Notes: generated from the sequence alone by a model not told the origin. Positions 45,890 through 58,032 are shown, numbered from the stretch's first letter. The stretch is DNA of 64,000 nucleotides from Humulus lupulus (GCF_963169125.1 NC_084794.1:160381858-160445857); one strand, 5' to 3'. Translations and numbers: made by a program.

Positions 45890-46093
45890 GCATTTTTTAT
45901 TTAATAACAGTCGGACTGGGAGTTACCGATTGCTTTTGGAGAATAACCCTGGATTTTTCAGCACCATTCTGACAAGCGTCCAATGGGAATGACTTGGAAT
46001 TTTCAGTAGCATTTAATGGCTTATTATCCACAAAACAGTGGTCAGTTAAAAGTGGTCAATCAGTGTGTTGAAACATACTAATGTTGTTTTTTG

Positions 46094-46239
46094 TGTGGAA
46101 AAATATACTCTTGATTGTTATTTTTACTTCTAAAGATATAGCCTTTAAATAGGCTGAGTACAAAGGAATATTCTAGGTATAAACTAATTTACATTAATTA
46201 CACTTTAGCTGTAAAATAATAATTCAAATTATTTCTACA
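46094..46239 (-). repeat. Copia K 3' LTR
   Basis: 146 bp against 153 bp in the 5' LTR; the latter has an extra CTATGTA-type stretch. Ends TGTAGAAATAATTTG on the minus strand. The polypurine tract CTTAAGGGAGAG abuts at 46240. Confidence 0.88.
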
Positions 46240-49200
46240 CTCTCCCTTAAGCCGGTACATACAAGTCCCACATGCACAACTTGCACACTTGCTCATCGAA
46301 GCTTTCTTTTGATAATCCTTTTGTTAGCAAATCAGCAGTTGTTTGCTTGGCACATAAACGACACTTCTTTTTCTTCAATTTTTTCTTTTATGAAATGACG
46401 GTCCACCTCCACATGTTTGGTTCTATCATGATGAGCTGGATTGTGTGCTATACTAATAGCTGATTTATTGTCACTGTTTAGTTTCAAATGATTCGCTCTT
46501 TGAAGTTGTAGTTCTTCAAGAACTCGTTTGATCCAAATCAATTCACATACTCCTTGAGCAAGAGCTCTAAGCTCAGCTTCAACACTGTTTCTTGCAACAA
46601 CAGGTTGTTTCTTGCTTCTCAAAGTAACAAGGTTTTCCCGTACCTTGGTACAATATCCAGATGTTGATCTTCTGTCCTCAATTGAACCTACCCAGTCTGC
46701 GTCAGTGAAAGCTTCTATGCCTCTTTCTCCATTTTTTTTGAATAACAGACCTTTTCCAGGTGTTTTCTTTAGATACCGTAATATCCTTGCCTCCAAGTAT
46801 TCTTCAAAAGGGTTGTGCATATACTGACGGACCAAGCTAACTGCAAAGGCAATGTTAGGTCTAGTGTGAGATAAATAGATCAATTTTCCCACTAGTCGTT
46901 GATACATCCCTTTGTCTACAAGTTTCTCCTTTTCTTTCTTCTTGTACTTCCCTTTGGGTTCCACTGGGGTTGCTACTGGTTTACATCTGAGCATACCGGT
47001 CTCTTTGAGTAGATCAGTAACATACTTACGTTGAGAGACTGAAATCCCCTGTTTGGTTCTTGAAAACTCTATACCTAGAAAGTATCTCATCTGACCAAGA
47101 TCCTTTACCTCAAATTCTTGGGCTAGTAGTTTCTGAAGCTCCTCCATTCCATTAAGGTCATTTCCAGTTAGAATCATATCATCAACATAAATAATAAGAA
47201 TTACAATCTTACCATCTTGTGAATGTTTGAAGAATAGAGTACCCATGCTTCTTGATCACTTGATTAAACCTCTCAAACTATGCTCGTGGTGATTGTTTCA
47301 AGCCATAGATAGATTTCTTTAAGTGACATGCTGTTTCTTTTCCATATTTTCCTTCGAGACCAGGAGGAATCTTCATATAGACCTCTTCCTCTAAATTTCC
47401 GTTTAGAAATGCATTCTTAATATCAAGTTGCTGCAATGGCCAATCAAGATTAGCAGCTATTGATAGGAGAATTCTTACTGTGTTTAGTTTTGCCACTGGT
47501 GCAAATGTCTCTGTGTAGTCCACCCCATAAGTTTGAGTGAACCCCTTTGCAACCAGTCTCACCTTGTATCTCTATAGTACCATCAACTTTGTATTTCACT
47601 GTGAATATCCACTTGCATCCTACAACATTTTTGTCTTCTGGCTTAGCAACTATTTTCCAAGTACCATTTTTTTCCAACCCCTTATTTCTTCTTCAACCGC
47701 TTTCTTACACTCAGGAATGGACAAGGCTTCATCAATATTTTTTGGAATAATTGTCTGCTCAATTTTGGCAGCAAAGGCTCTGAATTTTGGTGTGAGTTTG
47801 TTGTAGTACACATACTTAGATATAGGATGTAAAGTACAATTCCTCACTCCTTTCCTTTTTGCAACGGGTAGATCTGATTCTATCACACTCGAACTTGGAT
47901 TAGAATCAAATGAAATTGGACTCAAAGAATCACTTACACTGGGATTTGTCACTGGTTCAAACTCATGGGAGATGAAATCCGTAGCAGGCGGTATTACTTG
48001 ATATTTGTCCCGTCGTCTAGTATAAACCAATAACTCTTTTTCTAAATTTATTTGGTTTGTCTTTTCCATTTCAAAAGTGTTTTGTTCAGAATTTAGCATA
48101 AAGTTAGACTCAATTGGCGGACTAGACTCAGTTGGTGGATTAGATTCAATGGGTGGACTGAATTCAGGTCCTATCATTGGTAAACAGGTATCCCAACAAT
48201 GAGTATTCTTAACAATCCCTCCCTGAAGCCAAGTGTTGGGATAAAAAGGTTGCTCTTCATTGAATGTGACATCTGATGAGACACTAAGGCGACGAGTAAG
48301 AGGGTTGCAACATTTGTAGCCCTTTTTGGTGGAAGAATACCCAAGGAAAATACACTTTTGAGAACGAGGATCAAGTTTGGTCTGATTAGGTCCTAAAACA
48401 TGAACTTAGGCGGTACAACCAAACGTTTTTAGTGGAATATCTGAGAGTAGGTGAGTCTGAGGATAAATCTTAGGAAGAGAAGATATTGGAGTTTGATAGT
48501 GTAAGGCATTCTATTGATTAAATAGGTTGCTGTCAAAATAGCTTCTCCCAAAAAAATCTTAGGAACAGAAGTAGTAAACATGAGAGCCCTAGCAACTTTT
48601 AACAATGTCGATTTTTCCTTTTAGCAATCCCATTTTGTTGGGGAGTACAAACACATGAACTTTGATGGACAATGCCATTAGAGAAAAGATAATCACCTAA
48701 GATGGAATTAAAATATTCTGTATCGTTATCAGTGTGCAGAACTTGGAGATTAGCTTGAAATTGATTTTTAATCATTGAATGAAATTTTTTGAAGGTGGCA
48801 GCGACATTAGATTTGTCTTTTAAAAGAAACACCCAAGTTAAATGAGGATGTTCATCTATAAAGGATATAAACCAGCGAGTATTAGAGATATTTGTAACCC
48901 TGGATGGCCCCCACATGTCACTATGAATGAGAGTGAAAGGATGAGATGCCTTATAGGGGCGAGAACGAAAAACACTTCGAGTATGTTTTGCAAATTGACA
49001 CACTTCACATTGGAACATGTTCAAGTGTTTGTTTTTTTAAACAGACTAGGAAACAAATGTTTTAGATAGAGAAAACTAGGATGTCCTAATCGATAATGCC
49101 ATCGCATAATATCAATATTAGAAGCAGTACAACCAGAATGCAACATTTTATTACCTTGAGTAGATGAAGGGTCAACATCAGAGTAGTACAGACTGCTACA

Positions 49201-49367
49201 TTCTCTCGCACTTCCAATCGTCTTCCCCGAGGTCAATTCCTGGAAATCACAATGTAAGGGTGAGAATTTTGCAATACAACCTTGATCAAGGGTAAGTTTG
49301 CTAATTGAGAGGAGATTACAAGATAGATTTGGCACATGGATGACATCTTTAAGAGTAAGGAGAGGAG
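46240..49367 (-). pseudogene. Copia K pol, main part (integrase, RT, RNase H)
   Basis: From right: pre-integrase GHPSFLYLKH and CEVCQFAKHT (about 48980-49110), integrase core LIHSDMWGPSR, HTDNDTEYFNS (Asp replaces Gly in DNGTE) and PQQNGIAKRKN (Lys replaces Glu of AERKN, losing the catalytic Glu), linker 47650-48177, RT ([38 protein letters not shown], 47330-47550), YVDD intact near 47180, and RNase H to 46332. The longest open part is 304 codons (46332-47246). Several frame breaks. Confidence 0.88.
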
Positions 49368-49707
49368 TGGTAGACTCAACCTGCCAAATACACAGCCAAA
49401 CAAGAACACAGCAGAGAAATAACAAGAAAATAGGCAGAAAATGAATCAATAGTTCTGGATTGATTCCTAGGAATTCAAGAGCCTAGTCTCTGCCCAAAGG
49501 GTTACACCCTACCAAATTCTCCACACCCCTAATTGAGTTCCTCTCCTTGTATCTGAGTACCTCAGCTGGTACCCTACACTCTATTACATAGTAGAACCAC
49601 TCACATAACAGAATGCTAACCTCCTCAACTAACTATCCCCTATAGCCCCCCCACTGTTACATTTCCTACCCCTGCGCTTGTAGACAAAAGTCAGAGGTGG
49701 TCTATCA
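49368..49707 (-). repeat. Gypsy M 3' LTR
   Basis: 340 bp, TGGTAGACTCAACC to GGTGGTCTATCA on the + strand. It differs from the 5' LTR at roughly 15 sites by eye. Confidence 0.93.
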
Positions 49708-51350
49708 ATACCGCCGACCAGAAGTCTCGCCTTGTCCTCAAGGTGGAAATGGGGAAATTGATCCTGGATAACCTGAAAATCTTCCCATGTTGCTTCAAAA
49801 GCTGGTAAGTGTGCCCATTTGATTAGTACCTGTGGTGCTGCCTTGTGCGTACTTGGCCTCACTTCCAACACAGCCTCTCCAAATTCGCAGACAACCCAGG
49901 AGGAAGCACAGTAGCCTGCTAGTTCGGACCAAGAGCAGCTTTGAGCATGGAAACATGAAACACTGGGTGGATCGAAGCATCAGGTGGAAGCTGAAGTCGA
50001 TAAGTCGTTGCATCTATTTTGGCTGTGATTGGAAAGGGTCCAAAATAGCGAGGGGACAACTTCTCATTCAATCTTTTTGCTACTGTCCTCTGCCTATATG
50101 GCCTGAGCTTGACGTAAACCAAATCGCCCACCTCAAACTGAACATCTCGTCGCTTTGGACCGGCCTAAATCTTCATCTTTTGTTGAGCTCAGTGCAAATT
50201 TTGCTTAAGCAAACTGAGTATGTCATCCCAATCCCTCAAATTCTGGTCTACTGCAAAAATCCGAGTGCTTGCAGCCTCAAAACGAACAAGAGGAGAAGGG
50301 TCACGGTGATACAAGGCCTTAAATGGTGTCATACCCGCTGATGAGTGGAAAGCTGTGTTATACCAATACTGCCCACGACAGCCACCTAGACTACTGCTTG
50401 GGCTTGGTACTCACAAAGCAGCGAAGGTATGTTTCCAAACAACGATTAATTACTTCTGTTTGCCCATCGCATTGAGGGTGATATGCTGTGCTATGTTTAA
50501 GAAGTGTGCTTTGCAAACAGAATAACTCTTTCCAAAAAAGGCTCAAAAAAATCTTGTCTCTATTCGACATGATGGAGCGAGGAATACCATGCAACTTGAC
50601 TATTTCTTTGACAAAAATTTTAGCCACCGTAACTGCTGTGAGTGGATGCCTCAGTGCAACAAAATGCCCATACTTCGTCAAACGATCCACTACCACCAGA
50701 ATGGTATCAAATCCATTCGAGATTGGTAAACCTTCTATAAAATCTAATGAAATATCCTCCCACACTTGCTCCGGAATAGAGAGGGGCTGCAGCAATCCCG
50801 CGGGAGACTGAGCCATATACGTGCTTTGTTGGCCGCACATGCCGCGACAAATTTTTGGACATCTTTTTGCATCCCCGACCAATACAAATCTGCTGCCAAT
50901 CGCTAAAAAGTCTTGAAAACTCCTGAATGTCCCCCCACCTTAGTGCCATGATACTCTTGAAGAAGCAACGGGATGAATGGAGAGGTGGCTGGAGGTACTA
51001 CTCTGCCCTTGAACTTTAAACAGCCTTGGACCAAGGAATATCCCCCACCATCCTGTCCTTTCTCCAAATCCCAAACCACTTTAGACAAGGCCGGGTCCGA
51101 CGCAATGTGTGCTTGTAGATTAGTCATGGATAACACACTAGGGATGGAGATAGCAGCCAAGAAGCCCTCACTGTACACCCTCGACAAAGCGTCAACTGCT
51201 TTATTTTCCAATCCGGGTCGGTATTGTATATCAAAGTCATAACCAAGCAGCTTGGTGAGCCATTTCTGATGTTCCGTGGCAACTAATCTTTGCTCTAGGA
51301 GGTACTTAAGACTCTTTTGATCTGTTCTGAGTAGAAACTTACGTCCCAAT
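49708..51350 (-). pseudogene. Gypsy M RNase H end, integrase and chromodomain-like end
   Basis: RNase H tail and linker (LRTDQKSLKYLLEQRLVATE, 51280-51345), integrase zinc finger relic, core ([14 protein letters not shown] near 50735-50775; MSNRDKIF near 50555-50580, where Asn replaces the catalytic Asp of [17 protein letters not shown] near 50440-50480), C-terminal domain (VKLRPYRQRTVAKRLNEKLS near 50050-50115) and chromodomain-like end VLIKWAHLPAFEATWEDF (about 49765-49820). Stops near 51350, 50885, 50390 and 49918. Confidence 0.88.
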
Positions 51351-51358
51351 AAGTATGG

Positions 51359-52510
51359 TCACCATTTTTGGATAGCTAACACAATCGCCATCAACTCGTG
51401 CTCATAAACCGATTTGGTCTTAGCCCGAGGACACAAAACTTGACTGTAAAAGGCTATTGGCATCTGGTTTTGCATCAGAATAGCGCCCAACCCCGACCCC
51501 GAAGCATCGACCTCCAACACAAATGGTACAAAAAAATCTGGTAAGGCTAAAATGGGTACGTGACACATGGCATCCTTGAGTTGAATGAACGCTTCATGCG
51601 CATCCGAAGTCCAGCCAAAGGCATCCTTTTTCAATTGGTCTATTAGAGGCCGAGCAATATGCCCATATCCTTTGACGAATTTCCTGTAGCATCCAGTGAG
51701 TCCTAGGAACCCCCTCGGTTCCTTAATCGACTTTGGAACAGGCTACTTTCTCATCGCCTCGAGCTTACTCGGATCCGCTGCCACCCCTTGAGCTGAAATG
51801 ACATGGCCAAGATATTCCACACGAGCTTGGGCGAATAGACACTTCTTCATATTGGCATATAAGCCATGATGATGCAGCTTCGTCAAAACCAACTCAAGAT
51901 TACTTAAGTGTTCCGCCAAAGATGAGCTATAGATCAAAATATCGTCGAAAAACACCAAGACAAATTTCCGTAAGAATTCCCGAAAGACCTCATTCATGAG
52001 GCCTTGGAACATGGTTGGGGCATTTGTGAGGCCGAAGGGCATGACTAAAAACTCGTAGTGACCCTCATGTGTTCGAAAGGCTGTCTTTTCGATGTCCCGA
52101 GCAACAATCCGAATTTGATGGTACCCCGATTTCAAATCCAGCTTAGAAAATACTTGTGCACCATGAAATTCATCCAACAATTCATCGATCACTGGAATAG
52201 GAAACTTATCTGCCGCCATTTCCCTATTAAGTGCTCGGTAATCAACGCAAAATCGCCAACTCCCATCTTTCTTCTTGACTAACAAAACTGGGCTAGAGAA
52301 AGGGCTTGTACTTGGCCGAATAATCCCTGCCTGAATCATCTCCTTTACTAGTCGCTCAATTTCATCCTTTTGTACCTGTGCATACCGATAGGGTCTCACC
52401 GAAATCGGCCCCACTCCCCTTAAAGTAATGGAATGCTCTTGGACTCTACGAGGTGGTAAACTAGCCGGCGTGTCAAACACATTGTTATACCGTTGAAGTA
52501 AATCTGCCAC
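51359..52510 (-). pseudogene. Gypsy M reverse transcriptase and RNase H
   Basis: The RT ORF of 255 codons (51743-52510) is well kept: [42 protein letters not shown] and the catalytic [13 protein letters not shown] stop follows at 51743-51745, then RNase H (51359-51634; [33 protein letters not shown]), with another stop inside the RWxPYLLG motif. Confidence 0.9.
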
Positions 52511-52663
52511 AGGCCGCGAATACTCTTGCTACCCGCTCGCTTCTTGGAGCCTCACAGCCCCCAATTGGACCCAAAACCCCATGCCCTCATGTTCCACGGT
52601 ATGAATCATTGCCTTTAACGATATAGGGTACTTGCATAAACTTGGATCTCCTTGTAAAGTAAC

Positions 52664-54214
52664 CTAAGCTCCTGCCATCTCAAAGCACATAACCATTGTT
52701 TTCCAATTAACTTGCATATTTCCCAATGTCTTAAGCCACTTAATGCCTAGTATCACATCCGCACCTCCTAATTCCAAGGGCAAAGAATCTGTGACTACCC
52801 TCAATGCGCCCAAATCCAATTCCACTTGAGCACAAATTCCTTCAGTCCTTGCGTTCCCTCCCGTCCCCAAAAGAATACCGTAACATGTCGTTGGAGTAAT
52901 AGGGATACCCGTAGTTGTCACCATTATCTATTAATACCGTGACTGGCTACTGCCCAATGTGACCTGCCAATTTCATTGTGTGGGCAGATGAAATTCCCAC
53001 TAGGGAGTTCAAGGATAAAGTAGCCAAAGTCTCCTCCGAACTCAATGCTTCCTCGGAATCGGGGGTTGGTGGTGGTGATTCTGATGGTGAAACGGGCTCT
53101 TCCTCATCCATAGTTAACAACACTTGAAGCGACTTTTGTTCACACTCATGCCCACGGAAAAACTCCTTGTCACACTTGAAACAAACCCCCCTTGCCTTAT
53201 CTTGATATTCTGCCTCAGTTAGTTGGCGGAACGGTGTAGGCTTCATTGCTTTTGAGACTCCTGTGCTCGATCCCGTGGAAAAAACCGAGGTAGTGGCTGG
53301 AACTGGCTGCAACGGTTTGGTGCTGAGCAGGTTCGGTACAGTTCGACCAGTTATAATTGGACTGAATTGTGTCTTAGCACCCGAGACCTTTGAGCCCTGG
53401 CCCGTTGCAAAGAGTTGGTGCCCCTCGTCAATTCTTTGGGCTGTTTCCATGATTTGGACCAAGTCGAAGGGCTGCAAAATATGTAAAGCACCCTTAATCT
53501 CCTCTTTGAGACCCCTCACAAAGCTCCCTTCCAATATGTGCTCGGGCACATCCGGCACCCGCGAAGCCAATGCCTCCCATCGGAGGCGGAAATGGAGAAG
53601 AATCCTCTGCTTGAGAGTCGCCCAGGACGTTACAGGCCTCCTTTGATTCTCCCACTGTAACCATGTTAGGGCATCGCCTTCCAACCCGACCACTGCTGCC
53701 TCCAGCATTTGCAATTCCGATAACCTGGTCAGCAGGAAATACCTCTCGGCCCTATAAATCCATTCGTCAGGATTTTCACCAGAAAATAGCGGAAGTTCCA
53801 TCCGAGGTGGCCGAAAATCCATTCCATATCCTTGAGTTGTGAACCCTGAGTTCGGCGAAACCATCGGTGGTGATGGAATATGATTTGTTGCCGGTGAAGT
53901 CGAAATCCTTGGGGCAGCTGGGATCGGAGGTGAAATCGGAGTGGGTTGTGATGAAACCTCCCTTCGACCTCATGTCGCTGGCGATCTGCACTCGTCGCGG
54001 TCAAATCCGTCGTCGGCTTCCCCGTAGCTTGCCACATCTGAGCAAGATGACCAACAATGGAGTCCATCTTCTTGTCAATCGCCGGTAGTCGCTGAACTTC
54101 CAATTTGAGAGATTCAATCTCCTTCGGCAGCTGCTGGAACTCCGTCCGAACTTCTGTCAAGCCTCTCGTAAATTCCAATTGGACAGCTTCCAATTTCTCG
54201 TCTAAGACTTCCAT
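52664..54214 (-). pseudogene. Gypsy M gag and protease
   Basis: Gag start ATG at 54212-54214 (MEVLDEKLEAVQLEF), a short distance after the PBS. A coiled-coil N-terminus is followed by a frameshift near 54000, then a 305-codon ORF (52947-53864) with the gag core (NPDEWIYRAERYFLLTRLSE, WEALASRVPDVPEHILEGSF) and zinc knuckle CFKCDKEFFRGHEC. A stop at 52947-52949 and a small deletion remove the protease active-site motif; the rest of protease (ELDLGALRVVTDSLP, ELGGADVILGIKWL) is at 52664-52924. Confidence 0.87.
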
Positions 54215-54247
54215 TTGTAATTGCTGCTTGGGTCTTATATGGATGAT

Positions 54248-54602
54248 GCTCTGATACCACTTTGGTAGACTCAACCTGTCAAATACACAGCCAAACAAGA
54301 ACACAGCAGAGAAATAACAAGAAAATAGGCAGAAAATGAATCAATAGTTCTGGATTGATCCCTAGGAATTCGAGAGCCTAGTCTCTCCCCAAAGGGTTAC
54401 ACCTTACCAAATTCTCCACACCCCTAAATGAGTTCCTCTCCCTATATCTGAGTACCTCAGCTGGTACCCTACACTCTATTACACAGTAGCACCACTCACA
54501 TAGCAGAATGCTAACCTCCTCAACTAACTATCCCCTACAGCCCCCTCGCTATTACCTTTCCTACCCCTGCGCGTGTAGACAAAAGTCAGAGGTGGTCTAT
54601 CA
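54248..54602 (-). repeat. Gypsy M primer binding site and 5' LTR
   Basis: PBS TGGTATCAGAGC (minus strand) at 54248-54259, a three-base gap, then LTR 54263-54602 (340 bp). TSD AGGAG at 54603-54607. Confidence 0.93.
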
Positions 54603-54607
54603 AGGAG

Positions 54608-55058
54608 ATAGATAAACGGGACCTTTACCAGCCATAGTTGATAGAGAGCCATCAACAATTTTTATTTTACTAGTACCTGGACAAGGACTACAAGTAATGA
54701 CCTGATGAGATTGACCAGGCATGTGGTCAGGTGCGCTAGAGTCGACGATCCACGGCGAAGTTTGAGCATTAAACGTAGCAAAAGTGTTTGGAGTGGAGAA
54801 AAATCCCTGAGAGTTCAGATCTGGTGCGGAAGTTGACTTGAGCAACCTATGGAGTGGAACAATCTGATCTGTGGTGAATGGGAATGTATCACGCTGAGCA
54901 GCAATCATAGCGCGCCCTTTAAAATTGTTTTCAGCAGCTGAGTGGTGAAGATTAGGCTGTTCAAAGTGATGGGTAACAACCCCATAGAGCATTTTTGAGA
55001 TTTCAGTGATGGTGGAATTATCACAAGCGGTGTTGAGATGAATTGGAGAAGTAACCAT
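54608..55058 (-). pseudogene. Copia K protease end and short N-terminus, no gag
   Basis: 150-codon ORF from ATG 55056-55058 (MVTSPIHLNTACDN) that reaches protease directly: FPFTTDQIVPLHRLL aligns with text just before protease in copia A, and IVDSSAPDHMPGQ is the active-site block, with Gly to Ser and Ser to Pro changes (D-S-S-A for D-S-G-A), so probably dead. About 100 residues replace the whole gag. It runs into gypsy M at 54607. Confidence 0.82.
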
Positions 55059-55525
55059 GGTCGATTTTCAATGGTCAGAATGGAAAAATCAGAGGAAAGG
55101 TGCTGGCTGGGTAGAAAAAAAAAATAATCTGTGAATAGTGTCGCGCGTGAACAGTATTTTCCTGTGATCTGGAAGGTGGACGCTGGGGTTTCGTTGATAA
55201 GAGGCTGAGCAATCTCTCTGTGGTGGAGGTGAAAAGAGCAAACAACCCCAAAATAGTTTTCTAAGGTTGAACCTCAAGAGTACCAATCCCTAATTTTTGA
55301 AGAAAGGGCAGAAAAAATAAGCTCAATTTGGAAAAAATTCTCAATTTTTAAGCTCTTAAAGCTCTGATACCATGTGAAAAAATATACTTTTGATTGTTAT
55401 TCTTACTTCTAAAGGAATAGCCTTTAAATAGGCTGAGTACAAAAGAATATTCTAGGTATAAACTAATTTACATTAATTACACCTTAGCTGTAAAATACTA
55501 TGTAATAATTCAAATTATTTCTACA
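55059..55525 (-). repeat. Copia K leader, primer binding site and 5' LTR
   Basis: Leader 55059-55360 without gag motifs; PBS TGGTATCAGAGC on the minus strand at 55361-55372; LTR 55373-55525 (153 bp), TGTAGAAATAATTTG to TTTTTTCACA. Confidence 0.85.
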
Positions 55526-56277
55526 TTTCTCAATTGGTTTCAGCATTTGTAGACTAACTGGGTGTCTTGGTATGAGTATTGGTACAATAATACTTTTCAC
55601 ACAGCTACAAGATATACCCCCTTTAAGATTTTGTTTGGAAGGAATCCACCATTAACTTACATTATGGTAGCTCTTTTACTGTGGTTTTGTATTTGAATAG
55701 ACGAGTGAGAACAGGTGTTAGACGAGTTCAAGTCTCTGTTAGGCAGATGATTGTGGAGAATTTGGAGTTTGCAGTAGGTGAGTTGGTATTTCTTAATCTG
55801 CAGCCTTATTATTGTCTTAAGACTTTAGCCAAGAAGGTGAATGAGAAGTTTGCTCCAAGATCATGCCCTCAAATGAATTGATGAAGTCACAAATAAGTTA
55901 GACATGCTTCCCATGGATGCCATTCATCTCAGATTTCAACTTTTGCAGCTACACTGCGCTGTTGGAACTACCAGTCATCACTGCAGCGGCCGGACTAGCT
56001 CATTTGTATGAATTTGAGTTGCAGGCACCAGAAGCTGTTTTTGGTGTAGTACTGGAAGCTATACGAAGTACATGCATTAAAATGTTGATTACAGGTAGGG
56101 ATTTTCATATTCTGAGGCTATTTGGGACTCATTTGATCTTTAACAGCAGTTTTCATGTTTCCACCTTGTGGACGGGGTTGCTGGTTGGCAGGGAGTATTG
56201 ATAATCCTCTGATTGGATGACTTATGTTAGAAAGTGGTTTAGAAATAGAAAAGATATATATTAGTTGGAGAGTTTAT

Positions 56278-56462
56278 TGTGTTAGAAGTTTGGGAGATTG
56301 AGAAGAACTTGGTAGTCATTGGGAGTGGGGAGCCTCTCAAATTAACTCAACCTTTGTACATTTTAGTGTTTTGGTCTATGACCAGCCCTGTGATTGAATA
56401 ACACAGGAATTTCACTTGTTCTTGTCCGTGTTTCGTGAGATAGGATACCTAGAATCCTATCA
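56278..56462 (+). repeat. Putative gypsy L 3' LTR
   Basis: About 185 bp directly after the end of gypsy L coding sequence, TGTGTTAGAAGTTTGG to AATCCTATCA. No second copy is present to confirm the ends. Confidence 0.4.
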
Positions 56463-56862
56463 CATTTCTAGACATGTAATTCAGATTCTTTGTCAGGTCA
56501 TTATTATAATCACTTGGGGCATTTTATTCGGCTTCTCATTGACACTATTATATTGGAGCCTAGGGTTTTAGGTGAATTGGCCTTCCAAAAGTTTGTATTT
56601 CTGTGGTTTTGATAGTTAAAAATGATTGAGATTCGTATTAGTACAAGGATCGTCTTTCCTACGTGATGTATTATATATTAGTGTTTTAGCCAAAATATGA
56701 GTGACTTCTGTATCGATATTTGAAATTCTCGCTCAATGTACATAGTACATCTACACAAGGAATCTTGTACATAGCTATTAGCTAGAGAGAGATCGCTGCC
56801 TGTAATTTCCTAGTCTCCTTGCATTGTTGTTTGATGTGAAGTTTTATGTATTTCTGTCGCAG
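56463..56862 (+). other. End of the last host intron
   Basis: AT-rich with no element recognised. It ends in a pyrimidine-rich acceptor, GTATTTCTGTCGCAG, before the exon at 56863. Confidence 0.6.
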
Positions 56863-56952
56863 GAGTATCATGACAACATTGGTGATATGGATGGGCTTGA
56901 AGAAAAGGAACGTGCACAGACAAAGATTCAAAAGTTCATTTCAGCATTTTGA
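56863..56952 (+). CDS. Host gene, terminal exon (90 nt, ends in TGA)
   Basis: Begins after an AG acceptor in phase 0, matching the end of the exon at 31984. Reads EYHDNIGDMDGLEEKERAQT then KIQKFISAF and a TGA stop at 56950-56952. Charged, helix-forming tail. The C-terminus of the protein would therefore be HIKDILQ joined to EYHDNIG across a 24,878-bp intron. The family is not recognised. An alternative is that this exon and those at 31.7 kb are relics of a gene now broken by the insertions. Confidence 0.72.
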   Translation, partial: EYHDNIGDMDGLEEKERAQTKIQKFISAF

Positions 56953-58032
56953 TAGCTGGATGATATAATGTGCTCTACAGAGCTTAAAATTGTATCGTTT
57001 AGCAAATACGCCCTCAACATTGACGGGTAACTGCAACATTTGTTAACATAAAATATATTTTTAGGTAGATATCAGTTGACTGAGTTAAATACAAAACCCC
57101 AGAATTAGGTTCTTGTTCTTTCCCCAAGAGCTGTCAGACGGACGCAGCTCATATAAAGTTGAGCATAAACATGCTTTCAAGCAGTGCCTCTTTTGTAATG
57201 AAGCATATACAGTAGAAGGTTTAGTGGAGGACAAGAGAAAATAATAACTAATATATTATTAAAAGAAAATATGTTTTGATTGGTAAACGTTTCCACTTGC
57301 CTCTGCCCTTGCTTATTACATTTTTTGCTGGGTATGTTTAACATGGGAAAGTAATTAAACATTTTATGGTAGATAACTATTTATTATCTTGTGTTTTATC
57401 GAAATAAATATAATTATGTACGATTTTAAATTACAAGGTGTTATATGAGTTTTACATTATTAAAATTATAAGGTATTAAGTCTGTATTCATCTAATTTTA
57501 AATGGCCAAAATAGTAGCATGATAGTGTGATGGAAACCAACTTATTTAGAAGATAAATTCTTGTGTTCTGCTATAATATGAGGCAAGTGATGGAAACCAA
57601 CTTATTTCGAAAGATGGGTATGGGTATTGTTCAAAATTGATTTTGAGATAAATTATGGGAGGAATGAAATCATAAATGTGTCATCAGCTTCCTATAAAAT
57701 TTTATTTATGTAATGACAAAAGGTAAGCTTTAAAGGGACTAGCGGTCATAGAGGTGAAGGATAAAAAGAGATCCTTTATCTTCTTTATCTTTACTCATTT
57801 TTTTTATTCTTGGAACTCTCGTGTATATTTTACTGAGTTACATTATCTATGAAACATAAAATCAAAATTTGTACATTTTAACTTTTTTTATTAGAAGTTT
57901 CAGGTTTAAGAATTAATCTGAATATGTTTTTATTTAAAAGGAGATGTAATCTGAATAAAGCTAGATGTTGATAATTAATGTGGAAGAGAGTTGGATTTCT
58001 GTTTTAGTCAAATCTAATAGGGTGCTTAGTAT
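56953..58032 (+). other. 3' flank of host gene
   Basis: Likely 3' UTR then intergenic AT-rich DNA; no coding region or element recognised. A short direct repeat GTGATGGAAACCAACTTATT occurs at 57527 and 57587, 60 bp apart. Confidence 0.5.

Larger units (their letters stand above)
49368..54602 (-). mobile_element. Gypsy element M (compact chromovirus, Reina-like by size)
   Basis: Complete 5.2-kb gypsy element on the minus strand with 340-bp LTRs (49368-49707 and 54263-54602) and a perfect TSD AGGAG (49363-49367, 54603-54607). PBS is tRNA-Met type. Order: gag, protease, RT, RNase H, integrase, chromodomain-like end. Short LTRs and total length fit the Reina branch of chromoviruses; that placement is an inference. 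Nested in copia K, so the third layer within the host intron. Coding parts are long but each is broken. Confidence 0.95.
46092..55525 (-). mobile_element. Copia element K, interrupted by gypsy M
   Basis: Copia element on the minus strand: 5' LTR 55373-55525, PBS, short leader, protease, integrase, RT, RNase H, polypurine tract, 3' LTR from about 46094. It is split by gypsy M (49368-54602). The flanks are T-rich (TTTTT on the left, TTTCT on the right), so the TSD is imperfect. It sits inside gypsy L integrase. It is of the family of A and E, but like J it has no gag domain. Confidence 0.88.
45890..56462 (+). mobile_element. Gypsy remnant L (integrase to 3' LTR), interrupted by copia K
   Basis: Plus-strand chromovirus remnant. 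The left part 45890-46091 reads the integrase core (NNPGFFSTILTS for the SDRDP region, then AYYPQNSGQLKVVNQCVETY near 46020-46075). The right part 55526-56250 reads WYEYWYNNTFHTATRYTPFK (about 55570-55630), TLAKKVNEKFAPR (55827-55865), a chromodomain-like relic and WFRNRKD near 56235. A putative short LTR follows (56278-56462). Everything upstream of the integrase core is missing. Confidence 0.75.
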
